Source: Pseudoneobacillus sp042683745 (lineage in GTDB: Bacteria > Bacillota > Bacilli > Bacillales > Cytobacillaceae). Taken from it: 64,000 nt of DNA. Shown here piece by piece: positions 17,148 through 24,978 of the stretch. The translations under genes were made by a program, and so were the position numbers. The stretch covers positions 62,001-126,000 of the forward strand of contig NZ_JBHUJX010000008.1 of the NCBI RefSeq assembly GCF_042683745.1, in the 5' to 3' direction. How positions within the stretch are numbered: the stretch's first letter is position 1; every line of letters starts with the position of its first letter. The notes below the pieces were generated by a model that was not told where the DNA came from, searched no databases, and saw only the letters and a list, made by a program, of their open reading frames with translations.

Positions 17148-17284
17148 CTTTGTTGCTTTTGAACAAATGTGTGGTTGATTGGAATATAGGGTTGCTCAAT
17201 TTCGGCGTGGAGGTTCCCTTCTCTCCACGGGGAAACTTATGTCCTTTCGAAATCAACGGACAAACTTTAGCGTCTAAAAGCAAT
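17148..17284 (+). ncRNA. Candidate structured leader RNA of the GGDEF operon
   Basis: Between ypzG and the GGDEF gene there are nested perfect complements: TTGCTTTT (17153-17160) with AAAAGCAA (17276-17283), GTTGATT (17174-17180) with AATCAAC (17251-17257), and CGTGGAG (17206-17212) with CTCCACG (17223-17229). A competing local hairpin, TTTGTT/AACAAA, would sequester the first arm. The nesting and a possible alternative fold look like a regulatory RNA. It does not match the c-di-GMP-I consensus known to me. No T run follows, so control at translation is more likely than termination. The transcript start is not known. Confidence 0.45.
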
Positions 17285-17326
17285 AATTTATACAATAGGA
17301 GCCTTTATTTAACACGAGGTGTAAAA

Positions 17327-18943
17327 ATGTCATTTGAAAAATATAAAAATTTATTGATAAAAAAGATAAAGGATCAGATTTCTGAATGGTTTGAATCAAA
17401 TTCTGTCCAGCTTATCCCTAACGAAGAGGTTCATCGTTTTTTACATTCAATAAAAGGAACGTCAGGAACAATTCAATTAGGCGGTTTGTTACAAATAACT
17501 AGCGAATTATTGGATAAAATAGAAACGAATGAGAAGAATTCATGGGAGAAGGATGAGCTTCGTGATTTCCTTTATCATTTAATTGGGGTTAGTTATGAAT
17601 ATGAAAATTTTGAAGAAATAGAAAGTAAACCACATCAACCTAGGGAGGGGAATATCCCTTTAATCCAAGTAATTGATGATGATGTGTCTATGCTCATACT
17701 TCTTAAAGATGCTCTTGAAGAAAATGGCTGGATGGTAATTGCAAACACAGAACCTGAAAAAGCAATCGATCAATATTTTGAATTAAATCCGGACTGTCTC
17801 ATCATTGATGTGAATTTGCCATATAAAAATGGGTTTCAAATATTAGAAGCTATTCAAATGCATAATAAACAAAAGTTTATCCCGAAAATCATGATTAGTA
17901 TTGACCAGAGTCGAGATACAAGGTTAAATGCGTATAAAAAGGGCGCTGATGATTTTATCACTAAACCTATTGATATTGAAGAGTTTATCATCCGTGTCGA
18001 ACGACAGCTATACAGAAAACAAATCTTTGACCAATCCGTCTTACTTGATGAGCTTACCCAAGTGTATAATCGCCGTTTTTTAAACGAAGTATACGAAAAA
18101 AGTTTGAAAGAACTTTTTCGGACAAAAAATCCATTTACGATAGCTTTATTAGATTTAGACCATTTCAAAGCAATCAATGATCAATATGGTCATTTGATGG
18201 GCGATATGGTTCTAATGAAATTTGCACAGTTCTTAAAGGAAAATATCCGCAGTTCTGACTATGTTTTTCGCTACGGCGGTGAGGAATTTGTCTTACTATT
18301 TACTAACTGTAACGATAGTGACACGATAGATAGTTTGACAAGATTATTGAACAGGTTTAGCGAGATTGAATTTATATCAGGGACAACCACATTCCATGTT
18401 AAATTCTCTGGCGGTGTTTTTGTTGTTAATGATCCAAATATTTCGATGTCCACTGCACTAAAATCTGCCGATGAGGCTCTTTATAAAGCAAAAGAAGAAG
18501 GAAGGGCTAGAGTGATTAGCTCTAATTCAGTCGTACCAGGTCTTGTAAAACATAAGCTGTATGTTTCGATCGTAGATGATGATGCGATTATACGAACCAT
18601 GCTAGTAAAAGTGCTGCAAACAATGAAATTTGATCATATGGAACTAGATATTAAAGCATTTGAAGATGGCTTGAAATTTTTCGAATCTAGTCGTCATGAA
18701 GAGCAGGGAGAACATTTTCTTATACTTGATGGTGTGATGCCAGTAATGGATGGCATAGAAATATTACAAAAAGTTAAACAAGGTAAAAATAAGGATCGGA
18801 CGAATGTCCTTATGCTGACAGCCCGTAAATCCGAAAATGATATTGCAAGGGCTTTAAAGCTTGGAGCAGATGATTATGTAACAAAACCATTCAGCATGAC
18901 AGAGCTCCAGGCACGGATCCAACGACTCATTCAAAGGATGTAG
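17327..18943 (+). CDS. HPt-REC-GGDEF-REC protein, probable diguanylate cyclase
   Basis: A 538-residue soluble protein. An N-terminal HPt-like domain carries HSIKGTSG with the phospho-His at about residue 40. Receiver 1 covers about 112-225 (IDDD, Asp161, Lys213). A GGDEF domain covers about 240-398 with the active loop RYGGEEF (GGEEF 317-321) and an intact inhibitory RxxD site (308-311) five residues before it. Receiver 2 covers about 411-535 (VDDD, Asp468, Lys520). It should make c-di-GMP under phosphorelay control. The start at 17327 follows ACGAGGTG; the frame is open far upstream without a better site. It is the first gene of the operon ending at 27859. Confidence 0.88.
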   Translation: MSFEKYKNLLIKKIKDQISEWFESNSVQLIPNEEVHRFLHSIKGTSGTIQLGGLLQITSELLDKIETNEKNSWEKDELRDFLYHLIGVSYEYENFEEIESKPHQPREGNIPLIQVIDDDVSMLILLKDALEENGWMVIANTEPEKAIDQYFELNPDCLIIDVNLPYKNGFQILEAIQMHNKQKFIPKIMISIDQSRDTRLNAYKKGADDFITKPIDIEEFIIRVERQLYRKQIFDQSVLLDELTQVYNRRFLNEVYEKSLKELFRTKNPFTIALLDLDHFKAINDQYGHLMGDMVLMKFAQFLKENIRSSDYVFRYGGEEFVLLFTNCNDSDTIDSLTRLLNRFSEIEFISGTTTFHVKFSGGVFVVNDPNISMSTALKSADEALYKAKEEGRARVISSNSVVPGLVKHKLYVSIVDDDAIIRTMLVKVLQTMKFDHMELDIKAFEDGLKFFESSRHEEQGEHFLILDGVMPVMDGIEILQKVKQGKNKDRTNVLMLTARKSENDIARALKLGADDYVTKPFSMTELQARIQRLIQRM

Positions 18944-18947
18944 TAAT

Positions 18948-19985
18948 ATGTGGGAAAATGAATTACTGTATCTGTCTATTGCGACAGTTATTATTTTAGT
19001 GATTCAAAGTTTGATCCTCTTATATTTAATAATTAGAAAATCTTATGAAATTAGAGTGGGATTAAAAGTTGACAAGCACAAAAAGCGGTATAATGAGCGG
19101 TTAATGTCTTATTTAATAGATGGTGAGGTTTCCAGGGTTTCTCTTCCCAATACGAATGAAAAAAAAAGAGCACTTGAGGAACTATTAAGTAAATATGCTG
19201 AAATATTAGAAGGGAAAGAGGAAAAGAAAAATCTTTTTTTTCTAGTGGATTTGTACTTAGCCGACTATTATAAAGATCTATTAAAAAGTAATAAATGGAG
19301 CAAACGTATGAATGCTCTTTATCATATTGAAGAATTTAACATTTTAACTCTTGAAAATGAAGTAATAAATGTAATTAAAAAAAAGAGGGTAACAAAAGAC
19401 GAAATCGTTCATGGCTTACGAATTCTTTCCCTATTTCAAAACAAAAACATATTTAATGAATTAGCTATAAATCACACACAATTATCCGAGTATGATTATC
19501 GTTCTATCTTGTTTGTTGGAAATGAAAATCATTTAGATATGTTTGTTCTCGGATTCCATAACTGTCAGCCTGCATTAAAAAATGCCATACTCGATATGAT
19601 CGGATTAAAAAAAGAATTGAAATACTCACCTTTTCTTGAATCGGTTTTTAAATCAAGTTCAGGTGAGGAAAGATTAAGAGCTTTAAAAGCACTTGCTGCT
19701 ATTGGATATGTAAAGGATATTTCGAAATATTTGCCGTTATGTAAGTCTTCGAATTGGCAGGAAAGAATGATGATTGCGAAATTACTAGGGAAGGTTAAGG
19801 AGAAGGAGAGTATATCTTGTCTTCGTGACTTGCTTCATGATTCAATCTGGTATGTACGATCTCAAGCCGCACAAGCCATCAAACATTTCCCAAATGGTCA
19901 AACAATACTTAAAGATATATACAACACGTCCAATGATCATTTTGCAAAAGATATGGCATGGGAATGGATCAATAAAGGAGATTAA
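18948..19985 (+). CDS. Membrane-anchored HEAT-repeat protein
   Basis: A 345-residue protein with one N-terminal TM (about residues 6-29, LSIATVIILVIQSLILLYL) followed by basic residues, so the rest should face the cytoplasm. The remaining part is helical and ends in HEAT-like repeats (SGEERLRALKALAAIGYVKD, NWQERMMIAKLLGKVKEKES, SIWYVRSQAAQAIKHFPNGQ, each about 30 residues). Such repeats are protein-binding scaffolds. It starts four bases after the GGDEF gene and ends three bases before the glycosyltransferase gene, so it may tether or regulate the synthase. No enzyme motif is seen. Confidence 0.8.
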   Translation: MWENELLYLSIATVIILVIQSLILLYLIIRKSYEIRVGLKVDKHKKRYNERLMSYLIDGEVSRVSLPNTNEKKRALEELLSKYAEILEGKEEKKNLFFLVDLYLADYYKDLLKSNKWSKRMNALYHIEEFNILTLENEVINVIKKKRVTKDEIVHGLRILSLFQNKNIFNELAINHTQLSEYDYRSILFVGNENHLDMFVLGFHNCQPALKNAILDMIGLKKELKYSPFLESVFKSSSGEERLRALKALAAIGYVKDISKYLPLCKSSNWQERMMIAKLLGKVKEKESISCLRDLLHDSIWYVRSQAAQAIKHFPNGQTILKDIYNTSNDHFAKDMAWEWINKGD

Positions 19986-19988
19986 ATA

Positions 19989-21401
19989 ATGCAAGGTAGT
20001 ATCTGGATAGATGTCATATCAGCTTTTGCCTGGTTTATCGCTATTTTTATGATCTTTGTTATTGTTTTTTATTCGTCAATCTTACTCATATCATCCTTTC
20101 AGTTAAGGAGAGAATACCAACTCGATCGGAAAAAAACATATGAAGACTATTTAAGTGATTATTATAGTAAGCCCATTTCTATTATTGTACCTGCCTATAA
20201 TGAGGAAGTAGGAATCATTCAAAGTGTCCGTTCTTTACTTAGTATTAATTATCCAAATTACGAAGTGATTGTCGTTAATGATGGTTCGGGCGATCAAACA
20301 TCTGAGAAAATGATCGCTCACTATGACATGATTGAAGTGCAAAAAGCGGTTAGAATTCAAGTGAAAACGAAGCCAATTAAAAAAATGTATCAATCCAAAT
20401 TGCTTCCTAATTTATATTTAATTGATAAAGATAATGGTGGAAAAGCAGATGCTTTAAATGTAGGTTTAAACTTTTCTCATTTTCCATATGTCTGTTCACT
20501 AGATGGGGATTCGGTTTTAGAAAGCGATGCTTTTTTAAAAGTAATGAAACCGATAATTGATTCAAATGAACAAGTCATAGCATCTGGTGGGAGCATTCGT
20601 ATCGCAAACGGGTGTCAAATAGAAAATGGGAATATTTTAAAAATCGGATTATCAAGCAATCCTTTAGTCATTATGCAAGTGATTGAATACTTACGAGCCT
20701 TTTTAATGGGAAGAGTCGGATTAAGTAAGCATAATCTTTTACTTATTATCTCCGGTGCTTTTGGTGTCTTTTCGAAGAACTGGGTTTTAAAAGCAGGAGG
20801 CTATCGAACAGATACAGTTGGAGAGGATATGGAGCTTGTTGTCCGACTCCACCGTCTCTTAAAAAAAGAGAAAATTCATAAAAAAATTGTTTATGTTCCA
20901 GATCCTGTATGCTGGACCGAGGTTCCTGAAAGTCTTACTTATTTACGTCGTCAAAGAAGTCGTTGGCATCGTGGTTTATTTGAAAGCTTATGGATTCATC
21001 GGAAAATGACGTTTAACCCGAAATACGGCGCAATCGGATTTATTTCATTGCCCTACTTTTGGATTATTGAATTTTTTGGTCCACTCGTCGAATTGTTTGG
21101 TTATTTATTTATTCTTTTCTCTCTTTTCTTTGGAGGGATCTATATTGAATTTGCTATCTTAATCTTTTTTCTTTCTTGTTTTTATGGTTCATTTTTTTCG
21201 ATGGCTGCCGTTTTATTGGAGGAATGGAGCTTGAGGAGATATCCTAAAATAAGTGATATCATAAAGCTTTTTTTATATTCTTTAACAGAAACATTATGGT
21301 ATCGTCCCTTAACCGTTATTTGGAGATGTGAAGGTATTTGGCAGATCATACGTCGGGAATCTGCTTGGGGAGAAATGAAACGAAAAGGTGTTTCACAATG
21401 A
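19989..21401 (+). CDS. Processive family 2 glycosyltransferase (polysaccharide synthase-like)
   Basis: A 470-residue membrane GT2 enzyme. An N-terminal TM (about 8-36) precedes the catalytic domain with IIVPAYNEE, VVNDGS (Asp98), KDNGGKADALNVG, the DGD metal motif (172-174), GED (279-280) and the Q(x)xRW-type motif RQRSRW ending at 326. About four TMs follow at the C-terminus. This is the layout of hyaluronan, cellulose and poly-N-acetylglucosamine synthases, so it probably makes and exports a beta-linked polymer. The sugar is not determinable by eye. There is no PilZ domain, so any c-di-GMP effect must act through another protein. Confidence 0.88.
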   Translation: MQGSIWIDVISAFAWFIAIFMIFVIVFYSSILLISSFQLRREYQLDRKKTYEDYLSDYYSKPISIIVPAYNEEVGIIQSVRSLLSINYPNYEVIVVNDGSGDQTSEKMIAHYDMIEVQKAVRIQVKTKPIKKMYQSKLLPNLYLIDKDNGGKADALNVGLNFSHFPYVCSLDGDSVLESDAFLKVMKPIIDSNEQVIASGGSIRIANGCQIENGNILKIGLSSNPLVIMQVIEYLRAFLMGRVGLSKHNLLLIISGAFGVFSKNWVLKAGGYRTDTVGEDMELVVRLHRLLKKEKIHKKIVYVPDPVCWTEVPESLTYLRRQRSRWHRGLFESLWIHRKMTFNPKYGAIGFISLPYFWIIEFFGPLVELFGYLFILFSLFFGGIYIEFAILIFFLSCFYGSFFSMAAVLLEEWSLRRYPKISDIIKLFLYSLTETLWYRPLTVIWRCEGIWQIIRRESAWGEMKRKGVSQ

Positions 21402-24400
21402 AGATAATTTCTAAAGAAAAAACCATTGTCTTAACATACATTTTTTTACTGATTCTTGTTTTTACCAGCCCTTTTTGGTTATGGATTTTGCAAAAGGAAA
21501 GCTTTCTAAATGTACTAATCCTTGATAAAACGGTACCTGATGAAAGTTTTCGTGAACATAAAGGCTTAGTTTGGGTATTAAATAATGAAAAATATGTAAA
21601 GTCAGATGCAAAGCCTTATTCCTTTCGAAAAGATTATTTCGGTTTCATTCCTAAAAAAAGTCAACCCTTCGAGATAAAACCGCTTCCACCTCAGTTGGCA
21701 AACTATGATGTTTTGTATCTCACTGACCTATACGGAGTGTATGAACAAGATTTATTGCTGCAAAACCAAAAACGGTCGAATCGACTTTATGGTGGATTGG
21801 AAATAGAAGAAGTTGAGAACATAGAAGAAACACTTTTGCATAATCAAGGAAAAACTCTCATCGCTGAATTCAATACTTTTGCGAGTCCAACAGAGGAAGC
21901 AGCAAAAGTGAAAATGTCTAATCTTTTGAACGTGGAGTGGACTGGTTGGATTGGTCGATATTTTCATGATTTATCCGGCTCTGAAGTACCGATTTGGGTG
22001 AAGGATCAGTATTCGAAGGATTGGAACTTTACTGGCCCTGGACTCATTTTTGTAAATAAGGATAATTATGTTGAAGTAGTGGAAGAAAAGGACGTAAAAA
22101 GTGAAGGAATCCCAATTCATTTTACGAATAGGGGAGAAGCTTTTTTTAATAAAAATCTTAATTCCAAGTATACTTATTGGTTTGATATTGTTGATGCCAG
22201 AGACGATGAAGAAGTACTTGCAAACTTTGACCTTCCCATTTCAAAAGAAAAGAAACAAAGCTTAAACGAGCTTGGGATTCCATCTAAATTCCCTGCAGTT
22301 ATTCATCATAAAAATACTCAATATACCTCCTATTATTTTTCCGGGGATTTTGCCGATGAAGCCGAGGTTCCTAGTATTTACCAAACAAGAGGAATCTCTT
22401 TATGGAAGAAGTATTTCAGTGAGCGAAAGTCTTTTTATTGGAAAACGTATGTACCGATGATGAAATACATATTTAAGAATGGGTTGCATCATGATGTCGA
22501 TAAAATAGAAGTGGAATTGACTAATATAGATAACTTTACTGTAAATAGTCAAACAGGAGATCACTATCTTCAAGTAAAGAAGAATGGCAAGTGGGAAGAT
22601 ATTCTAATTAAAGGTGTAAACATGGGTATTGCAAAACCAGGTTATTTCCCAGGAGAAACAGCGATTACGAAAGATGATTATTTAAGATGGTTTAAATCCA
22701 TTGGAGAAATGAATGCGAATGCAATACGCATTTACACCCTCCACCCACCAGGATTTTATGAAGCTTTATATGAATATAATCAAATGGCGAAAAAACCGCT
22801 ATTTTTATTTCATGGTACTTGGGTATCTGAAGAAAGCTTGTTAGAAAGTCAGAATGCTTTTTCCGATAAGGTAGTAGAGGATTTTCAAACAGAGATTCGC
22901 CATATGATTGATATCGTTCATGGTAATGCAAAGATTTCTAAAAGACCTGGACATGCCTTCGGGGATTATAAAGCTGATATCTCCCCTTATATTCTAGGCT
23001 TTGTTTTAGGGATTGAGTGGGATCCTACCGTGGTCCAGCAAACAAATTTAAAAAATAAAAACAGAACAGTTTGGAATGGGGAATATTTCAAAACGAAAAA
23101 TGCAAGTCCTTTTGAAGTATGGCTAGCACAAATGATGGATTATGCGGCTAACTATGAAGCGGACACATATAAATGGCAGCATACGATGAGCTTTACTAAT
23201 TGGGTAACAACTGATTTATTAAAGCATCCTGCAGAGCCTTCAGTGCAAGAGGATTTAGTTACGGTGAATCCGAATCATATTCAGAAAACGAGGGAGTTTA
23301 AAGCTGGATTATTCGCATCGTATCATATTTACCCGTACTACCCTGATTTTTTAAATTATGAAAAGAAATATTTAGATTATATTGATAAAGAAGGACATCC
23401 AAATAATTACGCCGGGTATTTAAATGAGTTAATAAAAGTGCATGAAATGCCTGTTGTGGTAGCGGAGTATGGAGTACCAGGTTCAAGGGGGATGACTCAT
23501 GTTAATCCTTATGGGATGAACCAAGGCTTTCATTCTGAAGAGGAACAAGGGAATATTAATAAGAAACTGTTTCAATCCATTGTGGATGAGGGATATGCTG
23601 GGGGATTAGTATTCACATGGCAAGATGAATGGTTCAAACGAACTTGGAATACGATGGATTTAGACAATCCGAACCGCAGACCTTTCTGGTCGAACGTACA
23701 AACAAACGAGCAGCATTTTGGTTTGCTCAGTTTTGACCCGGACTCTAGAGAACAGCAAGTATTTGTTGATGGATTAGAAGGGGATTGGAAAAAGATTCAG
23801 AAAGAACCGATCTATTTTGCAGAAAATAAAAGTGAGTTTCTACAGGAACTGAATATGCATGCTGATCAAAGCAATGTTTATATTAAGCTAAACTTCCAAA
23901 AGGCTATTGATTGGAAGGAAGACGATTTCTACATTTTAGTTGATACGGTTCCGAATCAAGGGCAAACGAATATCCAATTGGATAAGGGTACAAGGATTTC
24001 CACTCATAATGGGATTGATTTTCGCGTTAATCTATTGGATGAAAAGAATTCGAGAATGCTTGTAGATAGTTACTATGACCCATATTATTACCAGTATGGT
24101 GATCAACTTAAAATGATTGAGAACAAACCTTACGCAAATAAGAAAAACAATGGTGTCTTCCACCCGATTCGTCTTGCTCTAAATAAAAAGCTCGTAATTC
24201 CTTCGACAAATGAAACATTGCCATTTCAATCATATGAAACCGGAAAATTAATATTTGGTAATGGAAATCCCGATCATAAAGATTATAATTCTTTAACCGA
24301 TATTAGTATCAATAAAGATAAAAAGGTTTTAGAATTGAGAATTCCTTGGCAATTATTAAATGTTAAAGATCCAAGTACAAAAGAAGCTTTAGGTGATTTA

Positions 24401-24622
24401 TGGACTTCTGGACTCGAATCATCAAAAAAGATTGAGGAGATCCAATTGATGGTTATACCAGTTCATAATGGGAGAATAAGTGAATCTAAATGGCAAGAAC
24501 GCTATTTTTCTTTTAATTGGAAAGAGTGGGAAGAACCTATATTTGTAGAACGATTAAAAAAGTCTTATTTTATAATGAAAGAGACTTATGATTCAGTCGG
24601 CATTAAGGGGGAAGAGAAGTGA
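21398..24622 (+). CDS. Large membrane-anchored glycosidase-like protein
   Basis: A 1074-residue protein that starts at an ATG overlapping the stop of the glycosyltransferase gene (ATGA). One N-terminal TM (about 11-31) anchors it outside. Residues about 400-735 look like a TIM-barrel glycoside hydrolase of the GH2/GH5 clan: KGVNMGIAKPGYFPGE, NAIRIYTLHPPGFYE, a candidate acid/base Glu540 in LGIEWDP, a candidate nucleophile Glu690 in VVVAEYGVPG, and GGLVFTWQDEWFKRTW. The C-terminal 300 residues are beta-rich. It may trim, transfer or release the polymer made by the neighbouring synthase. The exact GH family is not assigned. Confidence 0.75.
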   Translation: MKIISKEKTIVLTYIFLLILVFTSPFWLWILQKESFLNVLILDKTVPDESFREHKGLVWVLNNEKYVKSDAKPYSFRKDYFGFIPKKSQPFEIKPLPPQLANYDVLYLTDLYGVYEQDLLLQNQKRSNRLYGGLEIEEVENIEETLLHNQGKTLIAEFNTFASPTEEAAKVKMSNLLNVEWTGWIGRYFHDLSGSEVPIWVKDQYSKDWNFTGPGLIFVNKDNYVEVVEEKDVKSEGIPIHFTNRGEAFFNKNLNSKYTYWFDIVDARDDEEVLANFDLPISKEKKQSLNELGIPSKFPAVIHHKNTQYTSYYFSGDFADEAEVPSIYQTRGISLWKKYFSERKSFYWKTYVPMMKYIFKNGLHHDVDKIEVELTNIDNFTVNSQTGDHYLQVKKNGKWEDILIKGVNMGIAKPGYFPGETAITKDDYLRWFKSIGEMNANAIRIYTLHPPGFYEALYEYNQMAKKPLFLFHGTWVSEESLLESQNAFSDKVVEDFQTEIRHMIDIVHGNAKISKRPGHAFGDYKADISPYILGFVLGIEWDPTVVQQTNLKNKNRTVWNGEYFKTKNASPFEVWLAQMMDYAANYEADTYKWQHTMSFTNWVTTDLLKHPAEPSVQEDLVTVNPNHIQKTREFKAGLFASYHIYPYYPDFLNYEKKYLDYIDKEGHPNNYAGYLNELIKVHEMPVVVAEYGVPGSRGMTHVNPYGMNQGFHSEEEQGNINKKLFQSIVDEGYAGGLVFTWQDEWFKRTWNTMDLDNPNRRPFWSNVQTNEQHFGLLSFDPDSREQQVFVDGLEGDWKKIQKEPIYFAENKSEFLQELNMHADQSNVYIKLNFQKAIDWKEDDFYILVDTVPNQGQTNIQLDKGTRISTHNGIDFRVNLLDEKNSRMLVDSYYDPYYYQYGDQLKMIENKPYANKKNNGVFHPIRLALNKKLVIPSTNETLPFQSYETGKLIFGNGNPDHKDYNSLTDISINKDKKVLELRIPWQLLNVKDPSTKEALGDLWTSGLESSKKIEEIQLMVIPVHNGRISESKWQERYFSFNWKEWEEPIFVERLKKSYFIMKETYDSVGIKGEEK

Positions 24623-24978
24623 AAAGAATCTTATTAGCTGAAGATGAAGATGTTTTAAGAATGCTGATAGTTGATACACTTGAAGATGAAGAATATGAAG
24701 TGGATGAAGCGGCTGACGGAGAGGAAGCACTTCATTTAATAGAACAAAATGAATATGACCTATTAATATTAGATTATATGATGCCTGTTTATACTGGTAT
24801 GGAAGTCATTGAAAAAGTACGTGAAACAAGTAAGGTGAAAATTCTCATGCTTTCTGCTAAAAGTCAGCAATATGAACAAGAGAAAATTCTTTCCATTGGG
24901 GCAAACGACTTTATGGCTAAGCCTTTTAGCCCCCTTCAACTTTTAGACAAGGTTCAGGAAATGCTACATGAGGATTAA
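24619..24978 (+). CDS. Single-domain response regulator
   Basis: A 119-residue CheY-like receiver with no output domain: LLAEDEDVLRML, phosphoacceptor Asp in LLILDYMMP, Thr/Ser switch in ILMLSAKS and Lys in FMAKPFSP. It starts with GTG overlapping the stop of the glycosidase gene (GTGA) and its stop overlaps the start of the kinase gene by 11 bases, so the three are tightly coupled. It is probably an intermediate in a phosphorelay between the kinase and the HPt domain of the first operon gene; that partnership is inferred from context. Confidence 0.88.
   Translation: MKRILLAEDEDVLRMLIVDTLEDEEYEVDEAADGEEALHLIEQNEYDLLILDYMMPVYTGMEVIEKVRETSKVKILMLSAKSQQYEQEKILSIGANDFMAKPFSPLQLLDKVQEMLHED

Noticed and set aside
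17148..17284. c-di-GMP-I riboswitch
   Set aside because: The leader lacks the conserved GGGCAAACC and GCAAAGCC blocks of that aptamer; listed only as an unassigned structured leader.
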